Positions 17,151 through 25,723 of a stretch of DNA of 64,000 nt are shown in pieces (within the stretch, counting starts at the first letter, position 1; every line of letters begins with the position of its first letter). The notes under the pieces were generated by a model, which saw only the letters and a list, made by a program, of their open reading frames with translations, was not told where the DNA came from and ran no database searches. The DNA is from Streptomyces megasporus (GTDB taxonomy: Bacteria; Actinomycetota; Actinomycetes; Streptomycetales; Streptomycetaceae), in NCBI RefSeq assembly GCF_000718985.1, contig NZ_JODL01000026.1, forward strand, positions 5,611-69,610. Direction: 5' to 3'. The translations under genes were made by a program, and so were the position numbers.

Positions 17151-18173
17151 TCAGGACGCCGAGACGATCGAGCCGGTGGGGGAGGGGGCACCGCGCAGCA
17201 ACGCGACACCGAGCGGGGTGAGCACGTGCACCACATGGGCGCCGGTGCGCCGGCTGCACGCCAGCCCGGCCTCCCGCAGGGCGGAGACGTGCTCGCTGGC
17301 CGACGCCGCGGAGATGCCCAGACGCCGGGCGAGTTCACCGGTGGTCGCGGCGGCGCCGAGCCCGGCCAGCACCCGCGCACGGGTGCGGCCGAGCAGCCTG
17401 GGGAGGGCTTGCGACGGGTGGGCGCGGGCCGCGACGGGCTCCCGGGACACCGGATGCTCGATCGGATGGACCAGCACCGGGGGCAGCGCGGGGTCGGCGA
17501 GGGAGATCGGGGTGTGCCAACAGAAGTGGGAGGGCACCAAGCGCAGGCCGCGACCCGCGAGGTGAAGGTCGCGGTCCTTCGGGTACCGCACGTACAGGAC
17601 GGGTGGTCGCCAGTCCATCACGGGACGCAGGGAGTGGAGCAGCCCGTGGACTCCCCCGTCGCGCAACGCACGGGTCCGCAGCGCCCGATCGGCCTCGGTG
17701 GTCGTGGCCACCGAGGTCCAGTCGGGACCGATGATCGCCCGGTGCACCGACCGGAAGGCCGCCACGACCTCCTCCACCCGCTGCCGTTCCCCCGTGGCCA
17801 GGGCCCGTGCCCACTGCGGCAACCGGCGAGAGCGGGCCGTGCGGGCCAACTCCGCTGTCATCCGCTGCCGTGGGGTGGCACGCAGTGCTGCCAACCCGGC
17901 CTCCAACCCGTCGGCGGACTCGGCGGGGGTGAGGAAGTCCGGCCAGTAGTCCGCCGAGGCCGGGGCCAGATCGGACAACAGCCGCGCCGGACCGAGCAGG
18001 CCCTCCTCGACGAGCGTGGCGCGGGCACGCTGCCGCCAGTCGGCGAAGACCGGAACCGTGCGTCGCGGCGCGGTCAACTGGTTCAGCCCGAGCAGCGTCT
18101 CCCAGAGAGGGTCCGGCGTTCGAGCCACGTGAACACGCGCGAGATCCCTGTCCGTGAAGTGAATGCGCAGCAC
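17151..18173 (-). CDS. ArsR-like winged-helix regulator with N-terminal DUF5937-type domain
   Basis: A 340-residue regulator. The N-terminus LRIHFTDRDLARVHVARTPDPLWETLLGL is characteristic of a large Streptomyces family with a ligand-binding-like domain (DUF5937). The C-terminus (about 255-335) is an ArsR-type winged helix (ATTGELARRLGISAASASEHVSALREAGL). GTG 18173 is chosen because GGGGGA lies just upstream and the family begins at this motif. It lies divergent from a LysR gene across a region with two large inverted repeats. No metal-binding Cys pattern is seen, so it is not a classic arsenic sensor. Target unknown. Confidence 0.85.
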   Translation of the reverse strand: MLRIHFTDRDLARVHVARTPDPLWETLLGLNQLTAPRRTVPVFADWRQRARATLVEEGLLGPARLLSDLAPASADYWPDFLTPAESADGLEAGLAALRATPRQRMTAELARTARSRRLPQWARALATGERQRVEEVVAAFRSVHRAIIGPDWTSVATTTEADRALRTRALRDGGVHGLLHSLRPVMDWRPPVLYVRYPKDRDLHLAGRGLRLVPSHFCWHTPISLADPALPPVLVHPIEHPVSREPVAARAHPSQALPRLLGRTRARVLAGLGAAATTGELARRLGISAASASEHVSALREAGLACSRRTGAHVVHVLTPLGVALLRGAPSPTGSIVSAS

Positions 18174-18238
18174 CTTGTTCCCCCGTGTGCCGTTCCCCCA
18201 CACACCGGCCGTTCCCAGTGTGTGCGCCTTCGGTCGTC

Positions 18239-18292
18239 GACGTCCTCGACGAGCGCGTGCCGCCCCGTACGGCGCCGCTCGTCGAGGACGTC
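18239..18292. repeat. Long inverted repeat, 17-base perfect arms
   Basis: Arms 18239-18255 (GACGTCCTCGACGAGCG) and 18276-18292 are perfect reverse complements around a 20-base spacer that itself pairs weakly. It lies in a divergent promoter gap, so it is not a simple end-of-gene terminator for either neighbour. Confidence 0.8.
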
Positions 18293-18409
18293 CCCCGTTC
18301 CCGCTCCCGCCTCCCCCGTTCGCCCCCGATGGCCGGCGGGCGTCGAGAGTCCTGGCCCGTCCCCGTCGACGGACGCGCGGACGCCCGAGCCGTGACGTCG
18401 ACGGGCCGC

Positions 18410-18444
18410 CCGTCGTGTCACCCTTCCGGAGGGTGACACGACGG
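18410..18444. repeat. Inverted repeat upstream of the LysR gene, 15-base perfect arms
   Basis: CCGTCGTGTCACCCT (18410-18424) and its reverse complement (18430-18444) flank TCCGG. It could form a leader hairpin of the LysR transcript or serve as an operator. Confidence 0.75.
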
Positions 18445-18530
18445 AGCCCGGTTGTCAGGGACCTCGGTGATGAGAGAATCCCTCCGACCGATGAAGTGAC
18501 GTATATGGCCGCAGGCAGGGGGCCTCTGCC

Positions 18531-19505
18531 GTGCCGGGGACGGCGGGATCACCCGAACCGAGCATCCATCAACTGCGGCTGTTCCTGACGCTGAGTGAGG
18601 AGTTGCACTTCGGCAGGGCGGCCGCACGTCTGTACATGACCCAGCCGGCGCTGAGCCGTCAGATCCGAGACCTGGAGAAGCGGCTGGGCGTCGCCCTGTT
18701 CTGCCGGGACAGTCGCACGGTGGGGCTCACCGACGCGGGGCGCGCCTTGGTGGCCGAGGCGCGTGCCGTGCTCGAGGCGATGGAACGGCTGCGCGTCCGC
18801 GCCGGTCAGTGGGGCCGCAACCTCACGGGGCGCGTCGTGATCGGGATGATCGGCGCGGAGTCCGCGATGCCCCACACCCACGCGGTCCTCGAACGCCTTC
18901 GCGCCCGCCATCCCGGTCTCACCGTCGAGGTCCGCAACCTGGACTTCGCGGAGCAGGCGCAACTGCTCACCGGCGGCGTCGACGTCGCCTTCCTCCGACC
19001 TCCGGTGCCGCCGACCGTCGAGTTGCTGGAGTTGGCCACCGAACCACGTGTCGCCTGCCTGCCGGTCGACGACCCCCTGAGCGACCGGAGCGCCGTCCTC
19101 CTCGCCGACCTCGCGGACCGCGTGTTCGTGGACGTCCCTCCCGAGGCGCCCCGTGAGTGGTGGGACTTCTGGACGGCGAACCCGCGTCCCGACGGCACAC
19201 GCGTGCGCTACGGACCCGTCGCCCACGACATGGAGGCCCTGCTGCTCGCCGTGGCCAGGGGGGAGGGGATGTGCTTCCTGCCCGCGGCGGCCCGCTCTCT
19301 CTTCCCGCGCCCCGGTGTGCGCTACCTGGCCGTGGCCGACCTCCCCCCGTGCGCCTCGGTCCTCGGCTGGCTCGCCGAACACCGCGACCGCCCGGTGGTG
19401 CGGGCCGTACGGGAGGCCGCGGTCGAGGCCATGGCCGCCGAGGAACGCTCGGACACCCGCCCGGACGGGCCCCGGGGCGACGATCGGGGAGCTTTGGGGC
19501 GGTGA
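18531..19505 (+). CDS. LysR family transcriptional regulator
   Basis: A 324-residue LysR regulator. The helix-turn-helix is at about 12-70 (LRLFLTLSEELHFGRAAARLYMTQPALSRQIRDLEKRLG). The effector domain begins near residue 100 (RVVIGMIGAESAMPHTHAVLERLRARHPGL). The C-terminal 30 residues are a polar tail. GTG 18531 is the first start with homology after it; GGGGG lies upstream. It is followed on the same strand by an SDR gene after 348 bases and may regulate it. A hairpin just upstream could act on its own expression. Confidence 0.9.
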   Translation: MPGTAGSPEPSIHQLRLFLTLSEELHFGRAAARLYMTQPALSRQIRDLEKRLGVALFCRDSRTVGLTDAGRALVAEARAVLEAMERLRVRAGQWGRNLTGRVVIGMIGAESAMPHTHAVLERLRARHPGLTVEVRNLDFAEQAQLLTGGVDVAFLRPPVPPTVELLELATEPRVACLPVDDPLSDRSAVLLADLADRVFVDVPPEAPREWWDFWTANPRPDGTRVRYGPVAHDMEALLLAVARGEGMCFLPAAARSLFPRPGVRYLAVADLPPCASVLGWLAEHRDRPVVRAVREAAVEAMAAEERSDTRPDGPRGDDRGALGR

Positions 19506-19853
19506 CCCCGCCACCGCCGCGCCGGTCGTGACCAGCGGCTGCCCCGGTGGGGGCCGTCGCCTCCCACCGGGGTGTGCGCCACCGGGCGGCCACGGATGTC
19601 TCCCGTCGCACGCGTTCCATCCGGACACCCGCCCCCGACCGATCCGCCGGCGACCGCGCCGCGAACGGCACCGCCGGCGCCGAGCGAGACCGCCGTCCCC
19701 CGTGAGCACCACCCGCCACCCGCCCACCCCCATCTGTCATACATGTGTAAATTAGGAAGGGAGGTCGCACGGGGGGCGGGCTCGCCGAGTCGGTTTCCGC
19801 ACACCACGGCGCGTCCGGGCGACCGCCGTACCGAACCGACGAAGGAGTCACCG
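19506..19853. other. Gap between LysR and SDR genes
   Basis: No gene seen. Near 19737-19760 an AT-richer patch (CATACATGTGTAAATTAGG) stands out. It contains a small near-palindrome and may be the SDR promoter. Confidence 0.4.
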
Positions 19854-20630
19854 GTGGAACTCGACGGCTACAAGATCATCGTCACGGGGAGCGCGCGCGG
19901 GATGGGAGCCGCCACGGTGCGCGCGTACGTCACCGCCGGAGCGCGCGTCATCGGCATGGACCTTGACCAGGAGGCCGGCGAGCGCGTGGCCCGGGACGCC
20001 ACCCAGGCCGGTCCCGGATCGGCCGGCTTCATGAAGGTCGACGTCTCCAAGGCCGACGAGGTGACGCGGGCGTTCGACGCCGCGGCGGAGGAGATGGGCG
20101 GACTCGACGTCCTGGCCCACCCCGCCGCCATCCAGCGCCCCGGGGACGCCTCCACCGTCACCGTCGAGGACTGGGACCTGATGATGGCGGTCAACGTGCG
20201 GGGCACGATGCTCGCCAACCAGGCCGCGCACCGTCTCATGGCGCCGCGGAAGCGCGGTTCCATCATCAACTTCGGGTCGGTCTCCGGCCTGCGCCCCGAG
20301 CCGGTGGCCCCGGCCTACTCCGCGTCCAAGGGCGCCGTCCACTCCTGGACCCGCACCGCCGCCGCGGCCTGGGGGGCCGACGGCGTCCGGGTCAACGCGA
20401 TCCTGCCGGCCATCGCCACCCCCATGTACGAGGAGGCCAAGGCGCGGATGACCGAGGACCAGCTCACGGCGCACTACTGGCAGAATGAGCAGTCGATCGC
20501 CTTGGGGCAGAAGTACGGGGACCCCGACCGCGACCTCGGTCCGGTGATGGTCTTCCTCGCCTCCGAGGCCTCCCGCTTCGTCACCGGACAACTGCTTCCG
20601 GTCGACGGCGGTCAGGCTTCCGTACGTTGA
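19854..20630 (+). CDS. Short-chain dehydrogenase/reductase (SDR) family oxidoreductase
   Basis: A 258-residue classical SDR. The cofactor motif TGSARGMG is at about 11-18. The catalytic set includes Ser (FGSVSG) and YSASK, and the C-terminus has the typical VTGQLLPVDGGQ. The aspartate after the second strand (GMDLDQEAG) favours NAD+ over NADP+. The frame is open upstream, but GTG 19854 follows GAAGGAG and begins the Rossmann strand. It is followed by a TetR gene 50 bases downstream and then the Atu-type operon. An alcohol or 3-hydroxyacyl dehydrogenase role in that pathway (like AtuB or AtuG of Pseudomonas) is possible but is not shown. Confidence 0.9.
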   Translation: MELDGYKIIVTGSARGMGAATVRAYVTAGARVIGMDLDQEAGERVARDATQAGPGSAGFMKVDVSKADEVTRAFDAAAEEMGGLDVLAHPAAIQRPGDASTVTVEDWDLMMAVNVRGTMLANQAAHRLMAPRKRGSIINFGSVSGLRPEPVAPAYSASKGAVHSWTRTAAAAWGADGVRVNAILPAIATPMYEEAKARMTEDQLTAHYWQNEQSIALGQKYGDPDRDLGPVMVFLASEASRFVTGQLLPVDGGQASVR

Positions 20631-20680
20631 GTCCGGCCGGGGGTGCGCGCCTTCGGCCCGCACCCCCGGAAGGGAACCGC

Positions 20681-21391
20681 ATGTCCCGCACCCCCGTGCG
20701 GCGCGGCAGCGCCGCCGCCGACCGTGCCGAGCCGCGCGCGGTACGGACCCGCGAGCGCGTGGTACGGGCTCTCCTCGACGCCCTCGCCGAAACCCCGCTG
20801 GAGGAGTTGTCGGTCGCGGACCTGTGCCGCCGCGCCGGTGTGCACCGGGTGACCTTCTACGGCCACTGGCCGGACATCCGCACCCTGGCGGCCGACGTGT
20901 TCGCCGAGGCCGTCGACCGTCTCGCGGGCGTGTCCGACGAGGCGATCGCGGCGGCCCGGACCCCCGTCGACCTGGCGGCGGTCTATCTGGTCGCCCTCCG
21001 CCGGCAGTTGCGGGAGCTCCTGGACCGCCGGGACACCTACCGCGTCCTGTTCTCCTCCGACGTCGACGCGGGTTTCCACCGACGTCTCACCGAGGCCCTG
21101 CGCGAGCGCGCCGAGGCGGCGATCGCGCACCTGGCCCGGCTGGGCGTCGACGTGCCCGCCCGCGCCTCGGGATACCCGGCCCTGTTCGTGGCCGGGGGAG
21201 TGGTGACCGCGTTCCACGCCTGGGCCGTCGGCGAGGAGACCGACGTGGAGGCGGCTGCCGTCGGTATCGCCGCGCAGCTTCCCGGCTGGTGGCCGCGCGC
21301 GCACACGCCGGTGAACCCGCGGGCCGTCCCGGCCCCGGCGTCGGACGCCCCCCGGCGTCCACCCGTCCCGGGCGGCGAGACGTCGCGCTGA
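20681..21391 (+). CDS. TetR family transcriptional regulator
   Basis: A 236-residue TetR regulator. The helix-turn-helix is at about 30-75 (TPLEELSVADLCRRAGVHRVTFYGHWPDIRTLAADVF). The rest is a helical ligand-binding domain, ending in a Pro/Arg-rich tail of about 25 residues. ATG 20681 follows GGAAGGG. It sits between the SDR gene and the Atu-type operon, all on the same strand. The 22-base near-palindrome at 21444-21465, between this gene and the operon, is a plausible target. Confidence 0.9.
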   Translation: MSRTPVRRGSAAADRAEPRAVRTRERVVRALLDALAETPLEELSVADLCRRAGVHRVTFYGHWPDIRTLAADVFAEAVDRLAGVSDEAIAAARTPVDLAAVYLVALRRQLRELLDRRDTYRVLFSSDVDAGFHRRLTEALRERAEAAIAHLARLGVDVPARASGYPALFVAGGVVTAFHAWAVGEETDVEAAAVGIAAQLPGWWPRAHTPVNPRAVPAPASDAPRRPPVPGGETSR

Positions 21392-21443
21392 GACGCCGGG
21401 ACGTCCGGCGGGCGGTCCGGTCGGGCCGTCCGCGCCCTCAAAA

Positions 21444-21465
21444 AATCATGCACGCATGCTTGATT
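21444..21465. promoter_or_regulatory. Probable TetR operator ahead of the Atu-type operon
   Basis: AATCA-TGCACGCATGCT-TGATT is a 22-base near-perfect palindrome, with 5-base perfect outer arms and an inner GCA/TGC pair. It is AT-rich against the background and lies 68 bases before the first operon gene. Size and symmetry fit a TetR-family operator. Confidence 0.55.
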
Positions 21466-21532
21466 CCTCCTCCCGGCACTGTCACGCTCACCGAACGGGC
21501 TGTGACGCGGGGTCGGACGACGGGAGGACGGC

Positions 21533-22390
21533 GTGTCCGGAACGGCGGCGGACGAGGTGCTGCGGGACCTGCGGGACGAGAGCGAGGAGTTGGACGCGCT
21601 CGTCGCGCCCCTGGCCGAGGCGGCCGACGAACGGTGGAGGGCCGACACGCCGTCGCCCGGCTGGACCGTCGCCCACCAGATCGCCCACCTCGCCTGGACC
21701 GACCGACGCGCCCTGTCGGCCGTCCGGGACCCGGAGACGTTCCGGCGGGAGGCGGAGGATGCGTTCGCGGACCCCGGCGCCGTGGACACCCTTGTGGACG
21801 ACGGAGCCCGGCGCGGCGCCGCGCTGCCGCCCGGTGAACTGCTGGAGACCTGGCGCGCCGGCCGCCGGGCGCTCGCGACCGCGCTGGAGGAGTCGGCCGC
21901 GCGGCCGGGGAGACACCGCCTCCCCTGGTACGGACCGCCGATGAGCGTGGCCGGCATGGCGACGGCCCGGCTGATGGAGACGTGGGCGCACGGCGAGGAC
22001 GTCGCCGAGACGTTGGGCGTGCGGCGCGCGCCGACCGCCCGGCTGCGGCACGTGGCACGGCTCGGCGCACGGACCCGGGACTTCGCCTACGCGGTGAACG
22101 GACTGGAACCGCCCGCCGAACCGTTCCGCGTCGAGCTGACCCCGCCCCCGGAAGCCGTCCCCGACACCCGCGCCCGCTGGGCGTACGGCCCCGAGGACGC
22201 CCCACAGCGGGTCAGCGGACCGGCGCTGGACTTCTGCCTCCTCGTCACCCGGCGCGTGCACCGCGACGACACCGCCCTGCGGGCCGAGGGCGCCGACGCC
22301 GAACGCTGGCTCGGCATCGCCCAGGCCTTCGCCGGACCGCCCGGCGCCGGACGCGAACCGGGAACCCGCGACGTCGAGGGCCCGCGATGA
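21533..22390 (+). CDS. TIGR03084 family (DinB/MDMPI-fold) metal-binding protein
   Basis: A 285-residue protein of the mycothiol-dependent maleylpyruvate isomerase/DinB fold. It begins with a helix bundle (LRDLRDESEELDALVAPL) and the metal-site region TPSPGWTVAHQIAHLAWTDRR. A second His-containing helix is MATARLMETWAHGEDVAETLG. This subfamily (TIGR03084) is regularly encoded next to AtuA-family proteins in actinobacteria. The biochemical role is unknown. GTG 21533 has GGAGG upstream. It overlaps the next gene by 4 bases (ATGA), so the operon starts here. Confidence 0.82.
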   Translation: MSGTAADEVLRDLRDESEELDALVAPLAEAADERWRADTPSPGWTVAHQIAHLAWTDRRALSAVRDPETFRREAEDAFADPGAVDTLVDDGARRGAALPPGELLETWRAGRRALATALEESAARPGRHRLPWYGPPMSVAGMATARLMETWAHGEDVAETLGVRRAPTARLRHVARLGARTRDFAYAVNGLEPPAEPFRVELTPPPEAVPDTRARWAYGPEDAPQRVSGPALDFCLLVTRRVHRDDTALRAEGADAERWLGIAQAFAGPPGAGREPGTRDVEGPR

Positions 22391-24114
22391 GCGCCCCCGC
22401 GAACGGCGCGCTGAGGATCGGGAACGCCTCCGGCTTCTACGGCGACCGCCTCGACGCGGTGCGCGAGATGCTCACCGGCGGCGAACTCGACGTCCTGACC
22501 GGCGACTACCTGGCCGAGGCGACCATGGCGATCCTCGGCCGGGACCGGCTGAAGGACCCCGGGCTCGGCTACGCCAGGACCTTCCCGCGCCAACTGGAGG
22601 ACACCCTCGGCCTGGCCGTCGAACGCGGCGTCGCCCTGGTGACCAACGCCGGCGGACTCAACCCGGCAGGCCTCGCCGAGCGGATACGCGAGCTGGCCGA
22701 CCGGCTCGGCGTACCGGCGAAGGTGGCACACGTCGAAGGCGACGACCTGTCGGACCGGGGCGGTTGGGGCGAGGGCGTCCTCACCGCCAACGCCTACCTC
22801 GGCGGCGCCGGCATCACCGCCTGCCTGAACGCCGGCGCCGACGTGGTGGTGACCGGCCGGGTGACCGACGCCGCGCTGGTCACCGGAGCCGCCGCCGCCC
22901 ACTTCGGCTGGGACGTGGACGATCCCCGCGACCGCGACGCACTGGCCGGAGCCGTCGTCGCCGGACACGTCCTGGAGTGCGGCACCCAGGCGACCGGCGG
23001 AAACTACTCCTTCTTCGCCGCCGAGCGGATCGACGTGCGCCACCCCGGATTCCCCCTGGCCGAACTGCACGACGACGGAAGCTCGGTGATCACCAAGCAC
23101 CCCGGCACCGGCGGCGCGGTCACCGTCGGCACCGTGACCGCCCAACTGCTGTACGAGACCGACGGCGCGCGCTACGCCGGTCCCGACGTGACGGCGCGGC
23201 TGGACACGGCGCGGCTGCGGACCGACGGGGAGGACCGGGTACGGATCGAGGGCGTGCGCGGCGAGGCCCCGCCCCCCACGCTCAAGGTGGGCCTGACCCG
23301 CCTGGGCGGCTTCCGCAACGAGGTCGTGTTCGTGCTGACCGGCCTCGACATCGAGACCAAGGCGGCCCTGGTGCGGGAGCAGATGGAGGCCCGTCTGGAC
23401 ACCGCGCCCGGCGGACGCCCCCGGGAGGTCCACTGGACGTTGGCCCGCACCGACCACGCGGACGCTCCCGTGCAGGAGGAGGCGAGCGCGCTGCTCCGGC
23501 TCGTCGTGCGGGACGCGGAGGAGGGCCGGGTGGGCCGGACCGTCGGCGCCGCCGCGGTCGAGCTGGCGCTCGGCAGCCACCCCGGCTTCCACGTCACCGC
23601 CCCACCGGGGAAGGGCGTGCCGTACGTGCTGTTCGAGGCGGCCTTCCTGGACGCGGCCGAGGTGCCGCACACGGCCGTGCTGCCGGACGGACGGCGGATC
23701 ACCGTGCCGCCGCCGCGGGAGACCCGCCCCCTGACGCCGGTCGAGGAACCGCCACTGCCCGAACCGCCGCCGGCGCCGCGCGCGACGCGCCGGGTGCCGC
23801 TGGGCACCCTGATCGGCGCCCGGAGCGGCGACAAGGGCGGCAGCGCCAACATCGGCCTGTGGGCGCGGAGCGAGGAGGCGTGGCGCTGGCTGGCGCACAC
23901 CCTCACCGTCGACGCGCTCCGCGAACTGCTGCCGGAGGTCGCCCCGCTGCCCGTCACCCGGCACGTGCTGCCCGGACTGCGCGCCCTGAACTTCACGATC
24001 GACGCGATCCTCGGCGGGGGCGCGGCCTCCCGGGCCCGTTTCGACCCGCAGGCCAAGGCGCTGGGGGAGTGGCTGCGCTCCCGCCACATCGACATACCCG
24101 AGGAGCCGCTGTGA
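22387..24114 (+). CDS. atuA: Acyclic terpene utilization AtuA family protein
   Basis: A 575-residue protein of the AtuA family. The N-terminal domain (about 10-450) begins LRIGNASGFYGDRLDAVREML and contains LTGDYLAEATMAILGR and the Cys-Gly-Thr-Gln-Ala-Thr-Gly-Gly-Asn-Tyr motif. The C-terminal ferredoxin-fold domain (about 472-570) begins GTLIGARSGDKGGSANIGLWA, a very recognisable signature. In Pseudomonas atuA is essential for citronellol and geraniol growth, but its reaction is not established. It overlaps both neighbours (ATGA and GTGA), so translation is coupled across the operon. Confidence 0.9.
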   Translation: MSAPANGALRIGNASGFYGDRLDAVREMLTGGELDVLTGDYLAEATMAILGRDRLKDPGLGYARTFPRQLEDTLGLAVERGVALVTNAGGLNPAGLAERIRELADRLGVPAKVAHVEGDDLSDRGGWGEGVLTANAYLGGAGITACLNAGADVVVTGRVTDAALVTGAAAAHFGWDVDDPRDRDALAGAVVAGHVLECGTQATGGNYSFFAAERIDVRHPGFPLAELHDDGSSVITKHPGTGGAVTVGTVTAQLLYETDGARYAGPDVTARLDTARLRTDGEDRVRIEGVRGEAPPPTLKVGLTRLGGFRNEVVFVLTGLDIETKAALVREQMEARLDTAPGGRPREVHWTLARTDHADAPVQEEASALLRLVVRDAEEGRVGRTVGAAAVELALGSHPGFHVTAPPGKGVPYVLFEAAFLDAAEVPHTAVLPDGRRITVPPPRETRPLTPVEEPPLPEPPPAPRATRRVPLGTLIGARSGDKGGSANIGLWARSEEAWRWLAHTLTVDALRELLPEVAPLPVTRHVLPGLRALNFTIDAILGGGAASRARFDPQAKALGEWLRSRHIDIPEEPL

Positions 24115-25715
24115 CCGTGCTGCGATCGGCGCTGGACACCTCGGCACCGGAGTACACCGCGAACCGCGAGGCGATGCTCGCCAAACTGGCCGAGCTGGAG
24201 GCCGAGCACGCCAAGACCCTGGCGGGCGGCGGCGAGAAGTACGTCGCCCGACACCGGGCGAGGGGCAGGCTCCTCGCCCGCGAGCGCGTCGAGCTGCTGC
24301 TCGACCCCGACACCCCGTTCCTGGAGCTGTCCCCGCTGGCGGCCTGGGGCAGCGACTACGCCGTCGGCGCCTCGCTCGTCACCGGCATCGGCGTGATCGA
24401 GGGCGTCGAGTGCCTGATCACCGCCAACGACCCGACGGTGCGCGGCGGCGCGAGCAACCCCTGGACGCTGCGGAAGGCGCTGCGGGCCAACGAGATCGCG
24501 CGGGCCAACCGGCTGCCGGTCGTCAGTCTGGTGGAGTCGGGCGGCGCGGACCTGCCCGGCCAGAAGGAGGTCTTCATCCCGGGCGGCGCGCTCTTCAAGG
24601 ACCTCACCCGGCTCAGCGAGGCCGGCATCCCGACGATCGCGGTCGTCTTCGGCAACTCCACGGCCGGGGGCGCCTACGTACCGGGCATGTCCGACCACGT
24701 GATCATGGTCGATCGGGCCGCCAAGGTGTTCCTCGGCGGCCCGCCGCTGGTGAGGATGGCCACCGGCGAGGAGGCCGAGGAAGAGGAGTTGGGCGGCGCC
24801 GACATGCACGCCCGCGTCTCCGGGCTCGCCGACCACTTCGCCGTGGACGAACCGGACGCGCTGCGCCAGGCCCGTCGCGTCGTCGCCCGCCTCAACCGGC
24901 GCAGGGCGCACCCCGCCCCCGACCCGGCGACCGTCCGGCCGCCGCGCCACGACGAGGAGGAACTGCCGGGCATCGTGCCCGACGATCTCAGGGTGCCGTT
25001 CGACCCGCGCGAGGTGATCGCCCGGATCGTCGACGACTCCGACTTCGACGAGTTCAAACCGCGCTACGGCGCCGGCCTGACGACCGGCTGGGCAGCGCTC
25101 CACGGCCACCCCCTCGGCATCCTGGCGAACGCCCGGGGCGTGCTGTTCAGCGAGGAGTCGCAGAAGGCCGCCCAGTTCGTCCAACTCGCCAACCAACGCG
25201 ACATCCCCCTGCTCTTCCTGCACAACACCACCGGCTACATGGTCGGCAGGGAGTACGAGCGGGGCGGCATCGTCAAGCACGGCGCCATGATGATCAACGC
25301 GGTGTCCAACTCGAAGGTCCCGCACCTGTCGGTGCTGATGGGGGCGAGTTACGGCGCCGGCCACTACGGCATGTGCGGCCGGGCGTACGACCCCCGCTTC
25401 CTCTTCTCCTGGCCCAGCGCCAAGTCCGCCGTCATGGGACCACGGCAGCTCGCCGGGGTGCTCTCCACCGTGATGCGCGAATCCGCGGCGGCGAAGGGCC
25501 TGCCCTACGACGAGGAGGGCGACGCGGCGCTGCGCGCGATGGTCGAGCGGCAGATCGAGGCCGAGTCGCTGCCGATGTTCCTCTCCGGACGGCTCTACGA
25601 CGACGGCGTCATCGACCCGCGCGACACGCGCACCGTGCTCGGCATCTGCCTGTCGGTCCTGCACACCGCGCCGGTGACGGGCGCGCGGGGCGGCTACGGC
25701 GTCTTCCGAATGTGA
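24111..25715 (+). CDS. atuC: Acyl-CoA carboxylase beta (carboxyltransferase) subunit, geranyl/methylcrotonyl type
   Basis: A 534-residue carboxyltransferase. It carries the N-terminal and C-terminal crotonase-fold halves (about 30-280 and 285-520) with oxyanion regions GGASNPWTL and GAMMINAVSNSKVPHLSVLMGASYGAG. It transfers CO2 from carboxybiotin to the gamma carbon of a branched enoyl-CoA. The family covers methylcrotonyl-CoA (LiuB) and geranyl-CoA (AtuC) carboxylases. Linkage to AtuA, and the absence of an HMG-CoA lyase gene, favour the terpene role, which is inference. The start overlaps the AtuA stop (GTGA). Confidence 0.85.
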   Translation: MTVLRSALDTSAPEYTANREAMLAKLAELEAEHAKTLAGGGEKYVARHRARGRLLARERVELLLDPDTPFLELSPLAAWGSDYAVGASLVTGIGVIEGVECLITANDPTVRGGASNPWTLRKALRANEIARANRLPVVSLVESGGADLPGQKEVFIPGGALFKDLTRLSEAGIPTIAVVFGNSTAGGAYVPGMSDHVIMVDRAAKVFLGGPPLVRMATGEEAEEEELGGADMHARVSGLADHFAVDEPDALRQARRVVARLNRRRAHPAPDPATVRPPRHDEEELPGIVPDDLRVPFDPREVIARIVDDSDFDEFKPRYGAGLTTGWAALHGHPLGILANARGVLFSEESQKAAQFVQLANQRDIPLLFLHNTTGYMVGREYERGGIVKHGAMMINAVSNSKVPHLSVLMGASYGAGHYGMCGRAYDPRFLFSWPSAKSAVMGPRQLAGVLSTVMRESAAAKGLPYDEEGDAALRAMVERQIEAESLPMFLSGRLYDDGVIDPRDTRTVLGICLSVLHTAPVTGARGGYGVFRM

Positions 25716-25723
25716 GGGTGGGA

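Larger units (their letters stand above)
18174..18530. other. Divergent gap between ArsR-like and LysR genes
   Basis: A 357-base gap without a gene. It is occupied by two separate perfect inverted repeats (18239-18292 and 18410-18444), far stronger than ordinary operators. Confidence 0.6.
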
